From Mucilaginibacter sp. PAMC 26640 (lineage in GTDB: Bacteria > Bacteroidota > Bacteroidia > Sphingobacteriales > Sphingobacteriaceae): DNA of 64,000 nt. Both the position numbers and the translations under genes were made by a program. The stretch's first letter is position 1. Each line of letters begins with the position of its first letter. The DNA lies in the NCBI GenBank assembly GCA_001596135.1, contig CP014773.1, positions 3,968,001 to 4,032,000 of the forward strand, in the 5' to 3' direction. The notes under the pieces are model-generated. The model searched no databases. It saw only the letters and a program-made list of their open reading frames with translations, and was not told the origin of the DNA. Shown here one piece after another: positions 17,916 to 27,084 of the stretch.

Positions 17916-20378
17916 CTATTCATAAAAATAAACCCTTTTCACCCTTTGGGAAATATTGGTCAATATTTCATAGGGTATTGTGCCTGCCTGGGCGGCCAAT
18001 TGTTCTATGCGTTGCTGGTCGTTAAATACAATTACTTCGTCGCCTTCTTTTATGCCGGGTACTTCGGTTACATCCAGCATACACATATCCATTGATACGT
18101 TACCTACCGTGGGTACCGGCACGCCATTGATCAGCATGCGGCCCACACCATTGCCAAAGGCGCGGATGTAGCCATCTGCATAGCCAATGCGTACTGTGGC
18201 GATATAGCCGTCGCGTTTTAAGCTACCGTTGCGGTTATAGCCAATGGTATCGTTAGCCAGTACTTTTTTCACTTGCGATACGGTGGTTTTTAACGTGGCG
18301 ATGGGCTGCAAACTGGTATCATCCGCCGGTACCGCCCCATCTACCCCATACAAACCAATGCCGAGCCTTACCATGTCATACTGCGCTGTGGGCCAGCGGG
18401 TAATGCCCGATGTATTGCTGATATGCTTGATCACCTGATACCCGATCGCTTCTTCTATCTGTGCAAAAGCTTTTTCGAACAAACCAATTTGTTTGAGCGT
18501 GAACAGATCATGTGCTTCCGAGTCGCTGGCTACCAGGTGCGAAAATACCGACATCACCTTTACATACGGGTTAATCTCCAGCATATCGCAAAGGGTTTCT
18601 ATCTCAAAATCCTCAAAACCCAGGCGATGCATGCCCGTGTCTATCTTAATATGGATAGGGTAATTGCTGATCTCCGCCTCCTGAGCATATTTCACAAACT
18701 CATCCAGCAGGGTAAAACTATAGATCTCTGGCTCCAGCTGGTTGGCCACCAGCCGGTCGTAGGCCAGCGGTTCGGGGTTCAGCACCACAATGGGCAGCGT
18801 AATGCCGTTTTCGCGCAGGGCAATCCCTTCATCTGTATACGCTACGGCCAGGTAATCTACCTTGTTATACTCTAATATATTGGCCACCTCGAACGTGCCG
18901 CTGCCGTAGGAGAATGCCTTTACCATCGCCATCAACTTTACGCCGGGGTGTAGTTTGGATTTATAATAGTTGAGGTTGCTCAGTAATTTATTGAGGTTGA
19001 TCTCCAGTACGGTTTCATGTGCCTTTTGCACCAGTGCCCGGCTGATCCGCTCGAATTCAAAACTGCGCGAACCTTTAATGAGGATGGTTTCTTTTCTGAA
19101 ATGCAGTTTACCCAGGTCTTTTAATAAGGCATTGGTATCATTATAAAAATGTTTTTCCGGTGCGATAAAATAATGTTGATGCGCCTTAAGCGCCGGGCCT
19201 ACTCCTACCAGGCGCTGTACCTTTTTATCGGCAATGAGCTGGGCCACCTGCCGGTACAGGGCCTCCTGCTCCAATCCGGACTGGTAGATATCCGACAGGA
19301 TAAGGGTTTTCTTCTGATGCTGGTTTTGCTGGGTTAAAAAGTTGAGGGCAATCTCCAGCGACTGGATATCCGAGTTATAGGAATCGTCGATCACCGAGCA
19401 ATCGTTGATGCCGTGTTTAAGCTCCAGCCGCATGCTTACGGCGGTAAGGCGTTCCAGCCGGTCGTCGGCATCCGCAGGCGAATAGCCCATGGCCAGCATA
19501 GTGGCCCAGCAAACAATCGCGTTCTCTATGGAGGCTTCATCCCTAAACGGGATCAGGCATTCAATTTCCTGTTCCCGGTACATGGCGCGGAGATAATATT
19601 TGCCGGAGATCGTGGTTTCACTGAACACATAGAGATCGGCCGGTTTAAATTTGCGGCTCCAGGTAAAGGTTTCGCCGGCTTTTATAACCTCGTGCCGGGC
19701 CTGCAGGATCTCGTAATTACAGATGAGCAGGCGGCAGTCTTTAAAAAGCTTTAGCTTCTCCTCCAGTTTAGCCTCCGGCGATGGGAAACCCTCATCGTGT
19801 GCAGTGCCCATGTGGGTTAAAACACCTATGGTGGGCTGAATAACCGCCTCCAGCTTTTCCATTTCACCTGAGGTGGAGATCCCGGCTTCAAAAATACCGA
19901 GGTTTTGACTATCGTTTATGGCCCAAACAGAGAGCGGAACCCCTATTTGCGAATTATAACTCTTAGGATTACGGACAATATTTTTTTCGGGGCAAAAAAG
20001 CTGGTAAAGCCATTCCTTCACAATGGTTTTACCGTTGCTGCCGGTAATGCCAATCACATCCAGATTAAACCGGCTCCTGTGATTGGCCGCCAAACGCTGC
20101 AGGGCTGCTAATACATTATCAACTACCAGGAAATTAGCATCGGGCATGATGAGTTCCGGCTGGTGCTCAACTACAAAGCTGCGCACGCCAGCGGTATAAG
20201 TATCTATAATGAACTGGTGCCCGTCGCGCCGGTTACTCAATGCAAAAAACAAAGATGCAGCGGGGTTGATGATGCGGCGGCTATCGGTCAGCAAAATGCT
20301 CACCTGGCTATTATTTACCACATCGCCGGCGGCGTTAATGATCTCCTTAATTTCACTTATGGGATAGGAACCTTGCAT
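17916..20378 (-). CDS. murF-alr: MurF-alanine racemase fusion
   Basis: A bifunctional peptidoglycan-precursor enzyme known in Bacteroidota. The N-terminal ~450 residues are UDP-N-acetylmuramoyl-tripeptide:D-Ala-D-Ala ligase, with the ATP loop VIGITGSNGKT (about residues 102-112), the TSGEMEKLE region and DDSYNSD. The C-terminal ~370 residues are a PLP alanine racemase, making the D-alanine the pathway needs; the PLP lysine lies in MAMVKAFSYGSG (Lys487), with RIGYADGY and a GNVSMDM segment later. The ATG at 20378 is chosen over an upstream in-frame extension that runs into the tRNA terminator. Whether both halves are active here cannot be judged from sequence alone. Confidence 0.93.
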   Translation of the reverse strand: MQGSYPISEIKEIINAAGDVVNNSQVSILLTDSRRIINPAASLFFALSNRRDGHQFIIDTYTAGVRSFVVEHQPELIMPDANFLVVDNVLAALQRLAANHRSRFNLDVIGITGSNGKTIVKEWLYQLFCPEKNIVRNPKSYNSQIGVPLSVWAINDSQNLGIFEAGISTSGEMEKLEAVIQPTIGVLTHMGTAHDEGFPSPEAKLEEKLKLFKDCRLLICNYEILQARHEVIKAGETFTWSRKFKPADLYVFSETTISGKYYLRAMYREQEIECLIPFRDEASIENAIVCWATMLAMGYSPADADDRLERLTAVSMRLELKHGINDCSVIDDSYNSDIQSLEIALNFLTQQNQHQKKTLILSDIYQSGLEQEALYRQVAQLIADKKVQRLVGVGPALKAHQHYFIAPEKHFYNDTNALLKDLGKLHFRKETILIKGSRSFEFERISRALVQKAHETVLEINLNKLLSNLNYYKSKLHPGVKLMAMVKAFSYGSGTFEVANILEYNKVDYLAVAYTDEGIALRENGITLPIVVLNPEPLAYDRLVANQLEPEIYSFTLLDEFVKYAQEAEISNYPIHIKIDTGMHRLGFEDFEIETLCDMLEINPYVKVMSVFSHLVASDSEAHDLFTLKQIGLFEKAFAQIEEAIGYQVIKHISNTSGITRWPTAQYDMVRLGIGLYGVDGAVPADDTSLQPIATLKTTVSQVKKVLANDTIGYNRNGSLKRDGYIATVRIGYADGYIRAFGNGVGRMLINGVPVPTVGNVSMDMCMLDVTEVPGIKEGDEVIVFNDQQRIEQLAAQAGTIPYEILTNISQRVKRVYFYE

Positions 20379-20414
20379 GGCACGAATTTGCTTATATTTA
20401 AAATGTAAAGCAAA

Positions 20415-20444
20415 AAAACCCGATACGGGCATGTATCGGGTTTT
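20415..20444 (-). terminator. Terminator of the tRNA transcript
   Basis: A perfect 12-bp stem (arms 20415-20426 and 20433-20444, six-base loop) with a T-run on the minus strand, immediately after the tRNA-Leu 3' end. Confidence 0.85.
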
Positions 20445-20445
20445 G

Positions 20446-20530
20446 TACTCAGAGCGGGAATCGAACCCGCACTCCGTTTACGGGAACAGGATTTTAAGTC
20501 CTGCGTGTCTACCAGTTCCACCATCTGAGC
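20446..20530 (-). tRNA. tRNA-Leu(TAA)
   Basis: An 85-nt cloverleaf with GCTCAGA/TCTGAGT acceptor arms (G1-U72, as in other bacterial leucine tRNAs), the class II long variable arm, the D-loop GTAGACAC, anticodon loop CTTAAAA with anticodon TAA, and the T-loop GGTTCGATTCC. CCA is not encoded. It follows tRNA-Gly on the same strand. Confidence 0.95.
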
Positions 20531-20554
20531 AGGTGATTAACCTTTAAAAATAAA

Positions 20555-20577
20555 ACCCTTCGTTTAACGGAAGGGCT
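20555..20577 (-). terminator. Weak hairpin between the two tRNAs
   Basis: Arms AGCCCTT and AAGGGT pair with an imperfect inner stem, and TTTTATTTTT follows on the minus strand. It could end some transcripts after tRNA-Gly or act as a processing signal. Confidence 0.4.
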
Positions 20578-20580
20578 TTG

Positions 20581-20653
<73 letters not shown>

Positions 20654-20717
20654 ATTGGTATTTCTTACAAACTTTCGGCTTTAGTTTAACCCTTTGCCGA
20701 TTTCGTTTGAGGGAGTG

Positions 20718-20747
20718 CAAATATAGCCAGAATTGAATGTTTCGCAA
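20718..20747 (-). promoter_or_regulatory. Bacteroidota promoter of the tRNA pair
   Basis: On the minus strand a -33 TTG (20745-20747) is followed, after exactly 19 nt, by a perfect -7 box TATATTTG (20718-20725). It lies 64 bp before tRNA-Gly, as expected for a processed tRNA leader. Confidence 0.7.
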
Positions 20748-20775
20748 GGGAAAATTGAAGTTTTTTTCAAGTTTT

Positions 20776-21258
20776 TTATAACTCGCTGTTTTTCAAAACC
20801 TCCGCAGCCAGCTCCGGTTCAAAACCACGGCTAAAAGCATACTGTTGTAGTTTATAGCAGCGTTTAAGCGGGTGCTTCTCGATAAGCGTACCCGATTTTT
20901 TTTCTATTAATCGGGTTAGTGTTTCCATGTAATCCGTCAGATCGATCCCCTGAAGTGCTTTTTTGATCAGCACCGGCGAAACATTTTTCAGCTTAAGCCC
21001 CTGTTTAATCTTGATGCGGCCCCAGCCTTTCTGGTTAAATTTACCGCGGACGTAGGCTTTCGCAAACCGCTCCTCGTTTAAAAAGTTGGCTTCTATCAAC
21101 CGGCTGATGATATTTTCGACCCCCGATGGATACAAACCCCATTCGTACAGTTTGTTCCTTACCTCCTGCTGGGAGCGTTCCTGGTAGGCGCAATAATGCT
21201 CGGCCTTGGCCAGCCCAACGGTTTCATCGGTAATTTTGATCTTTTTAGGAACGTCCAT
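20776..21258 (-). CDS. recX: Regulatory protein RecX
   Basis: A small helical protein that binds RecA filaments and limits recombination. Its 160 residues match the family, with the three tandem three-helix modules visible: the CAYQERSQQEVRNKL module, the FLNEERFAKAYVRGKFNQKGWGRIKI core motif (key residues N-E-x-R-F-A and K-G-W-G-x-x-K-I), and a degenerate third module. The ATG at 21258 is preferred to an in-frame TTG at 21267. RecA is not nearby. A TAATTTTG box at 21275-21282 may be its -7 element. Confidence 0.93.
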   Translation of the reverse strand: MDVPKKIKITDETVGLAKAEHYCAYQERSQQEVRNKLYEWGLYPSGVENIISRLIEANFLNEERFAKAYVRGKFNQKGWGRIKIKQGLKLKNVSPVLIKKALQGIDLTDYMETLTRLIEKKSGTLIEKHPLKRCYKLQQYAFSRGFEPELAAEVLKNSEL

Positions 21259-21501
21259 CGAAATCAAAAATCGACAAAATTATGGTAACGTGAAATATTG
21301 TAATGTTTAGGATTTTTGATTGCTTGCCGTAAATGCTATTACTTCCCCTAAAATCTGGTCTTAAAGTATGGAATCTACGGCAGCTTATGGTATAGACCCG
21401 ATAATGCTTCGTATCGGGTTTGATTGTTTTACAAACTGCCGGTGTCTACAAACTAACGGGGCTATTATTTTCATACTTGATCGGGTTTGTACCACCAATT
21501 G

Positions 21502-22389
21502 TTAATTAAACGCCGCCCGAAACTCCTGCGGCGATAGACTGGTCTTCTTTTTAAATAGGGTGCTGAAAGATTGGGCATGCTCAAAACCCAGGGCATAGGC
21601 GATCTCGCTGACTGATAGACTGGTGGTAGATAATCGCTCCTTGGCTTTCCCGATCAGCTTTTCATGAATGTGTTGCTGTGTGCTCTGCCCGGTGTGGATC
21701 CGCAGCAGATCACTCAAATAATTTGGCGATAAGTTCATCTTATCTGCGATATATTGTACAGTGAGCAGTTCCTGAACGGCGCCATAGAAATGATCATCCA
21801 TCAGCTGCTCAAACTTTACCAGCAACTCAGAATTATTATTCTTCCGCGTGATAAATTGCCGCTCATAAAAACGGTTGGAATAATTTAGCAGCAGTTCGAT
21901 CTGCGTTATTATGATCTCCTGGGTATGCTTATCAATGTGCACACACTCCTTATCAATTTTGTGCAAAATGGTGATCAGGTTATCCTCCTCTTCCGCCGAC
22001 AAATGCAAGGCTTCATTTACCGCATAAGAAAAGAACCCGTAGCTGCCGATACTTTTTGCCAACGGGTGCTGCAGCAAAAAATCGGGATGAAAGATCAGCA
22101 GGTAGCCGGAGCCGCATTCCATATTCTGCAGATCGAGATACTGCACCTGGTTAGGTGCCGTAAAACTCAAAACCCCTTTATCATAATCGTAATGCTGCTG
22201 CCCGTATTTGATCTTGCCCTTTGCATCGCGTTTTAAAGCCACACAATAAAAGCGGTTAACAAAGCCCTTCCATATATCATCTTCTAAAAAGATGCTCTCG
22301 GCCAGGTTTATTACACTAACCAGGGGGTGTCGCGGCTGGGGTAACGACAGCAAACGGTGAAATTCAGCAATCGAATTAATGGCGTTCAT
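21502..22389 (-). CDS. AraC family transcriptional regulator
   Basis: A 295-residue regulator with an unrecognised N-terminal sensing part (about 1-185) and a C-terminal AraC double helix-turn-helix (about 195-295): YIADKMNLSPNYLSDLLRIHTG for the first and SVSEIAYALGFEHAQSFSTLFKKKTSLSPQEFR for the second (key residues I-A-x-x-L-G-F and F-S-x-x-F-K-K). The aldo/keto reductase gene ends 8 bp upstream on the same strand, so this is probably the second gene of that unit and may regulate it. The ATG at 22389 replaces an in-frame TTG two codons upstream. Confidence 0.9.
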   Translation of the reverse strand: MNAINSIAEFHRLLSLPQPRHPLVSVINLAESIFLEDDIWKGFVNRFYCVALKRDAKGKIKYGQQHYDYDKGVLSFTAPNQVQYLDLQNMECGSGYLLIFHPDFLLQHPLAKSIGSYGFFSYAVNEALHLSAEEEDNLITILHKIDKECVHIDKHTQEIIITQIELLLNYSNRFYERQFITRKNNNSELLVKFEQLMDDHFYGAVQELLTVQYIADKMNLSPNYLSDLLRIHTGQSTQQHIHEKLIGKAKERLSTTSLSVSEIAYALGFEHAQSFSTLFKKKTSLSPQEFRAAFN

Positions 22390-22397
22390 GACCAAAA

Positions 22398-23402
22398 TTA
22401 ATCAATTAAGCCCATACTGAACTCATCATAGGGTGCGCCTGTATCCGTACCCAGTGGAACAATGCTTTCCAGCTGTGACAGCTCTGCTTCACTTAAATTA
22501 ATGGCAGTTGCCGCAATGTTCTGCTCCAGGTATTTTCGGCGTTTAGTTCCCGGTATGGGCAAGATGCCTTTACTCATGATCCAGGCCAGCGCCAATTGCG
22601 AAGCGGTTACCTGCTTGTCTTCAGCCATCAGTTCGATTGCTTTTACCAATTGGATATTCTTGTCAAATTGCTCGCCCTGGAAACGCGGTATGGCCCGGCG
22701 GAAGTCGTTCGCCGGCAAATCATCCAGGCTCTTGATCTGTCCGGATAAAAATCCCCTTCCGAGTGGTGAATAAGCTACAAAACCGATGCCCAACTCCTTT
22801 AAGGTAGCCAATACGCCGCGTTCTTCCACTGTACGCTCAAATAAAGAATATTCGCTTTGTACCGCCGTAACGGGATGTACCCCATGCGCACGTTTCACGG
22901 TTTCTGATGATACTTCCGATAAGCCGATATAGCCAACTTTGCCTTCTTTCACCAATTCGCTCATCGCCTCAACGGTTTCCTCTACCGGTGTATTTTTATC
23001 CAGGCGATGCAAATAATAGAGATCGATATAGTCTGTCTTCAGGTTTTTAAGCGACCGCTCCAAAGATTTCTTCACATAAGCCTTTTTTCCGTTGATGGCC
23101 CAGGTCACTTTATTGTTGTCGTCAATCTCCCAGCCAAACTTTGTTGCCAATATATACTGGTCACGCTTGCCTGCAATAGCTTTGGCAATCAATTGCTCGT
23201 TCTTCAGTGGCCCGTACAGGTCTGCCGTGTCCAGGAAGTTGCCGCCCAGCTCCAGCGAACGGTGGATAGTAGCAATGGCTTCCTGCTCATCTGCCGGGCC
23301 ATACATGTGCCCTTCTTCAAAACCGGTCATGCCCATACAACCCAGCCCAATCATTGGGACAACCAAACCCTGGCTACCCAATTCAATTTGTTTTATTTTC
23401 AT
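22398..23402 (-). CDS. Aldo/keto reductase
   Basis: An NADPH-dependent carbonyl reductase with a TIM barrel (334 residues, normal length). The catalytic tetrad is readable: Asp and Tyr in FLDTADLYGP, Lys in LATKFGW, and His in YLHRLD. The GLGCMGM opening and GTKRRKYLEQN cofactor-binding segment near residue 280 fit the AKR13/YakC-like group. It probably detoxifies aldehydes or reduces ketones; the substrate is unknown. It leads a two-gene unit with the downstream AraC regulator. Confidence 0.92.
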   Translation of the reverse strand: MKIKQIELGSQGLVVPMIGLGCMGMTGFEEGHMYGPADEQEAIATIHRSLELGGNFLDTADLYGPLKNEQLIAKAIAGKRDQYILATKFGWEIDDNNKVTWAINGKKAYVKKSLERSLKNLKTDYIDLYYLHRLDKNTPVEETVEAMSELVKEGKVGYIGLSEVSSETVKRAHGVHPVTAVQSEYSLFERTVEERGVLATLKELGIGFVAYSPLGRGFLSGQIKSLDDLPANDFRRAIPRFQGEQFDKNIQLVKAIELMAEDKQVTASQLALAWIMSKGILPIPGTKRRKYLEQNIAATAINLSEAELSQLESIVPLGTDTGAPYDEFSMGLID

Positions 23403-23484
23403 GATTCAAAGGTCGCGCAATGGCATCCGGCAGATGTATGCAAACCCCTGAAGCATGTAAGCAAATCAAGGATCAATGCAATTT

Positions 23485-23850
23485 CTATTTCGCGAACTCC
23501 CCAAAATGCCACAAGACACCCGAAGGATCGTGCACAAAACACTCGCTGCCCCAGCTTTCAGTGCGAACCGGGACAACGCGGGCGCCGGGGTATTTATCCG
23601 GCAAACCAAGCGCTATCAGCTCATTAAAAAAGACATTAACATCTTCCACTTCTAAAAAAACCATGGAGTTATCAATCCAATCCTGCATATAATACCTTTG
23701 CAGGTAGAAACCCATATCGCCTGTCTTAAAAAGCGACATATCCGCCGATAGCACCACCTCTTCAAAACCAAGGTCGCGGTAAAAAGCGCGGGAAATTTCA
23801 TAGTCTTTTGCACCAATAAAAGGGCGGATAGATTTGGCTTTATGTTGCAT
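23485..23850 (-). CDS. VOC family protein (glyoxalase/bleomycin-resistance fold)
   Basis: A 121-residue single-domain vicinal-oxygen-chelate protein with paired beta-alpha-beta-beta-beta modules: FIGAKDYEISRAFYRDLGFEEV near the start and SECFVHDPSGVLWHFGE at the end. The metal-binding residues that can be seen are a C-terminal Glu and nearby His; the first-module His expected in glyoxalases is not obvious, so it may be a binding rather than catalytic protein. It is upstream of, and co-oriented with, the aldo/keto reductase. Confidence 0.8.
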   Translation of the reverse strand: MQHKAKSIRPFIGAKDYEISRAFYRDLGFEEVVLSADMSLFKTGDMGFYLQRYYMQDWIDNSMVFLEVEDVNVFFNELIALGLPDKYPGARVVPVRTESWGSECFVHDPSGVLWHFGEFAK

Positions 23851-23933
23851 TATTTTATAATTGTTACTGCGAATTTATATAAAAAAATCCTTGCCGGTCA
23901 ACTCGATAACAATTGCTTTCAGGCTTTCGGCAA

Positions 23934-24920
23934 TTACCATTTTTGCAGTCCCAGTAACTTCTTACCAAGATCCGATAGTTCTGCAACCGGGTTTTTCTTT
24001 TCGCGTTCCATCGGGTCGCCGGGAAAAGCGTAGCCCTGCATGGCTTCGCGGCTTTGCCAGCTGTTTAGGCGCCATTTTATCAGTTCCTCATTATCTTCCT
24101 GGGCGGGCATCATGGCGATATACTGCGCTATCCGCACCTTATTACCGCTGTTGTTGGCACGGATGCCATGTGGCAGCAAGCTGTTAAATATCAGCAGATC
24201 ACCGGCTTCCAGCTTTACTTTAACAAGATCAAATCCGGTGGTATCCGGTTTGTAATGGTCACGGTCGTGGGGCTGTGTAATTTTCCACGTATCGTAGGTG
24301 CGGTAAAGCTCGGGGATACACTGAAAGCCACCCATATTTTCGTCGGTTTGATCGGCCAGCGCCAGTACGCCCTGCACGTTTTGCGGTTTGGTTTCGGGGT
24401 CGTAATCCCAATGAACAAAACCTTTATATTCAAAACCCGGGCGGAGCGGAAAGTTCAGGTTAGCCCTGTCAATGGTGGCCCATAATTTTTCTGTTCCCCA
24501 AATATCGGCAAAGGCCTGGTGTACACGCGGCGACTGGCGGTTATCCCACATCAACTGATGGTTGTAGATCTCCACCATACCCGTGTTGTTCAATTCCTTC
24601 ATTTGCATTTGGGCATTGGGCCTTTTATACCAGGTGTCGATATCATTTGGGTCTTTGTCCTCATATGTCCATAAGTAAGCGGCCAGCTTTTCGGCTTGCT
24701 CACGCGGCACTGCATTCTTTACGATTACATACCCGTTTGCTATCCAGAACTTCCAATCGTCTTCAGTTAAAACCTGCAAGGGTTTCCCGTTGCTGCGGTC
24801 GTTTAGTTTTAGTTGGCTGGATTTGGCCGTTGAAGGGTTGCCGGGAATCTCCTTGTGGGCATTGGCAGGGCCCGGCGACATGCTCTGGGTGCCCATTGAT
24901 TTATTTGCTGCAGCGATCAT
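23934..24920 (-). CDS. Phytanoyl-CoA dioxygenase (PhyH) family protein
   Basis: An Fe(II)/2-oxoglutarate-dependent hydroxylase of the PhyH family (328 residues). The iron triad appears as HWD in FVHWDYDPETKP and a distal His in LLPHGIRANNSGNKVR, whose Arg should bind 2-oxoglutarate. The N-terminal ~48 residues are polar and probably disordered. It is transcribed divergently from the AraC gene at 25046 with 125 bp between, which makes that regulator a likely controller. Substrate is unknown; fatty-acyl or secondary-metabolite hydroxylation are both possible. Confidence 0.87.
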   Translation of the reverse strand: MIAAANKSMGTQSMSPGPANAHKEIPGNPSTAKSSQLKLNDRSNGKPLQVLTEDDWKFWIANGYVIVKNAVPREQAEKLAAYLWTYEDKDPNDIDTWYKRPNAQMQMKELNNTGMVEIYNHQLMWDNRQSPRVHQAFADIWGTEKLWATIDRANLNFPLRPGFEYKGFVHWDYDPETKPQNVQGVLALADQTDENMGGFQCIPELYRTYDTWKITQPHDRDHYKPDTTGFDLVKVKLEAGDLLIFNSLLPHGIRANNSGNKVRIAQYIAMMPAQEDNEELIKWRLNSWQSREAMQGYAFPGDPMEREKKNPVAELSDLGKKLLGLQKW

Positions 24921-25045
24921 ATGATTATTGGTTTGATCTTCAAAGTTAGGCAGGCACGGTCAGCCAAATTTCCTTTCCAATGATCAGATTTTGCTCTGTA
25001 TTGACATATCTGCTATATTTATACGTTTGGTAAAGACAACAGGGA

Positions 25046-25891
25046 ATGAATGAGATCCAATTAGAGAAAGTAGATTTTGAACCGGGGAAATCTTTTAAAC
25101 TGTTTTCTCCGCGGCTGCGTAATACATTCCTTTGGCATTACCATCCGGAGTTTGAGCTGGTTTATGTGGAAGCAGACGCCGGGATAAGGCACGTAGGGTC
25201 ACATATCTCCGGGTACACCCAAAGCGACCTGGTATTTATTGGTGGCAACCTCCCCCATCTAAACTTTGATTACAGGCTGCGCAGCGATTACCACCAGATC
25301 GTGATTCAGCTCCGCGAAAATTTCCTGGGTTCGGCCATTAATACATCTCCGGAGTTTACGGCAATTGGCCAGCTTTTTAAACAGGCAGCGTTCGGGATAG
25401 CCTTTCATGGAGAAACGAAGGCAATTGTTACTCAAAAGCTGAAAGCTTTGCGTGTACGCAATTCATTTGAACAGTTAATGGAACTAATGGCGGTTTTCAA
25501 TATCCTGGCAATCTCCAGCGAGAAAACCATTTTAAACGCAAACGATATCAGTTTGCAATTTTTCCTGAAAGATAAGATTAGGATGGGGGCCATTTATGAG
25601 TATATCGATGCCAACTACAACCGCAAACCCGATGTTAATGTAGTTGCCGGAAAGGTGAACCTTACTACTGCCGCCTTTTGCCGCTATTTTAAGCGCCAAA
25701 CCAATATGACCTTTACCGATTTTGTAAACCAGTACCGCATAGATATCGCCAAGAATTTGCTCATGCAGGACAAAAACGTTACCGAAACCTGTTATGCAGT
25801 CGGCTTTGAGAGCCTGTCCTATTTCAATAAATTGTTTAATAAAATGGTGGGAGAAAACCCATCGGACTTTAAGCGAAAACGGCTGGTTTAA
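25046..25891 (+). CDS. AraC family transcriptional regulator (cupin sensor)
   Basis: A 281-residue AraC regulator. The N-terminal part looks like a cupin sensing domain (LWHYHPEFELVYVE at about residue 32 and GNLPHLNF near 70). The C-terminal DNA-binding domain is clear from NVVAGKVNLTTAAFCRYFKRQTNMTF and ETCYAVGFESLSYFNKLFNKMVGENPSDFKR. It is divergent from the PhyH gene and probably regulates it in response to a small ligand that cannot be named from the sequence. Confidence 0.9.
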   Translation: MNEIQLEKVDFEPGKSFKLFSPRLRNTFLWHYHPEFELVYVEADAGIRHVGSHISGYTQSDLVFIGGNLPHLNFDYRLRSDYHQIVIQLRENFLGSAINTSPEFTAIGQLFKQAAFGIAFHGETKAIVTQKLKALRVRNSFEQLMELMAVFNILAISSEKTILNANDISLQFFLKDKIRMGAIYEYIDANYNRKPDVNVVAGKVNLTTAAFCRYFKRQTNMTFTDFVNQYRIDIAKNLLMQDKNVTETCYAVGFESLSYFNKLFNKMVGENPSDFKRKRLV

Positions 25892-25994
25892 AAACAGGTA
25901 AAATTTTGGAGCGCAATGTGCGCGAAATGCAGGTGCAGAACCGGAAAGCTCGTGGCTTTCTGATACCTGGAAATTCGATCTTTAGAGAAGAATT

Positions 25995-26927
25995 TTAATT
26001 CAAATTGGTCAGCTTCATGCTCAGTTTATATTGGCTGGGTGTAATTCCTTCAACTTTTCTAAATGCACGGCTAAAATAATTAAGGTTATTGAACCCGGCT
26101 TTAAAACAGGCTTCGGAAATACTGTTGAACGGGTTATTCATCAGCTGCTTGGCAAACTGAAGCCGCTCCTTGATAATATAGTCTACCGGTGAAATGCCAA
26201 GTTCATGTTTAAACGCCCGGAAAAAGCTGGCCTTGCTCATAAAAGCCAGCCGGCACAGGGCATCTATGCTCAGTTTACTGGTTAGGTTGTTATTGATGTA
26301 TTCCAAAACATAGGCGAAGCGGTTGCCACCGGCCAATTCATGCGCGCAATCCTTTACGTCGTGAAAATTTTGCATCTGCATAATGCGAATCAGTAATTCT
26401 TTCAAAGTTAAGTTGGCCAGCACATCTTTGGTAAGGGCCTCACCGGTACTGATCCGGATGAGTTTATTGATCAGTTGCGCCAGCTCATAATTATTAAAAA
26501 AATGAAACTGGTTGTAATTCAATTGCCATAACCGGTTATCCTCCCGGGGATAGTTCTGATTAAGAAAATCGAGGGTATTTAAGATCTCCTGTTGATTAAT
26601 GGCCAGGGCCGTACACTGAGAGGGCTGGCTGGCGGAAGCCTCCGGAAAATCTATCGTCATGGTGATATTGGGCGGCACAATTACGGTTTCGCCCGGCAGG
26701 TAGTCAAAGCCCGGTTTATCAAAAAGGTGCATCACTTTTTTACCGCGCAGCATGCTGGTGATCACCAGGTCACTAAAAGTTAAAGGCACCAGTTCGCTGC
26801 GCTGATAGGTTTCAAAAACATTCAGTTCGCATTGGTTCATGGTGTAGGCCTTGCGGTTTTCTACCAGTGTATTTATTTCTTTTCCGTTAGAGAGGTTTAG
26901 CGGAGTTAACAGGGTTCTGTTAGGCAT
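25995..26927 (-). CDS. AraC family transcriptional regulator of the aldehyde dehydrogenase
   Basis: A 310-residue AraC regulator with an unrecognised N-terminal sensing part and C-terminal double helix-turn-helix (LCRLAFMSKASFFRAFKHELGISPVDY and ISEACFKAGFNNLNYFSRAFRKVEGITPSQY). The ATG at 26927 is chosen; an in-frame start at 26975 adds 16 residues with no support. It is divergent from the aldehyde dehydrogenase gene at 27085 with 157 bp between, which would hold its operator. Such AraC regulators next to alcohol/aldehyde dehydrogenases are common. Confidence 0.9.
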   Translation of the reverse strand: MPNRTLLTPLNLSNGKEINTLVENRKAYTMNQCELNVFETYQRSELVPLTFSDLVITSMLRGKKVMHLFDKPGFDYLPGETVIVPPNITMTIDFPEASASQPSQCTALAINQQEILNTLDFLNQNYPREDNRLWQLNYNQFHFFNNYELAQLINKLIRISTGEALTKDVLANLTLKELLIRIMQMQNFHDVKDCAHELAGGNRFAYVLEYINNNLTSKLSIDALCRLAFMSKASFFRAFKHELGISPVDYIIKERLQFAKQLMNNPFNSISEACFKAGFNNLNYFSRAFRKVEGITPSQYKLSMKLTNLN

Positions 26928-27084
26928 CAGCTTATAATTTAAGTACAAAATAGCACATTTATAATTTATTAACAACTTTTTCAGATATTGACATTATTGT
27001 GCTAATAAATGATAGCATCGTGCAAATAGGCGTAGTAGTCTCCAGCTACCTTAGCCTTACCAATTTTAACAAAATCTTATTCAT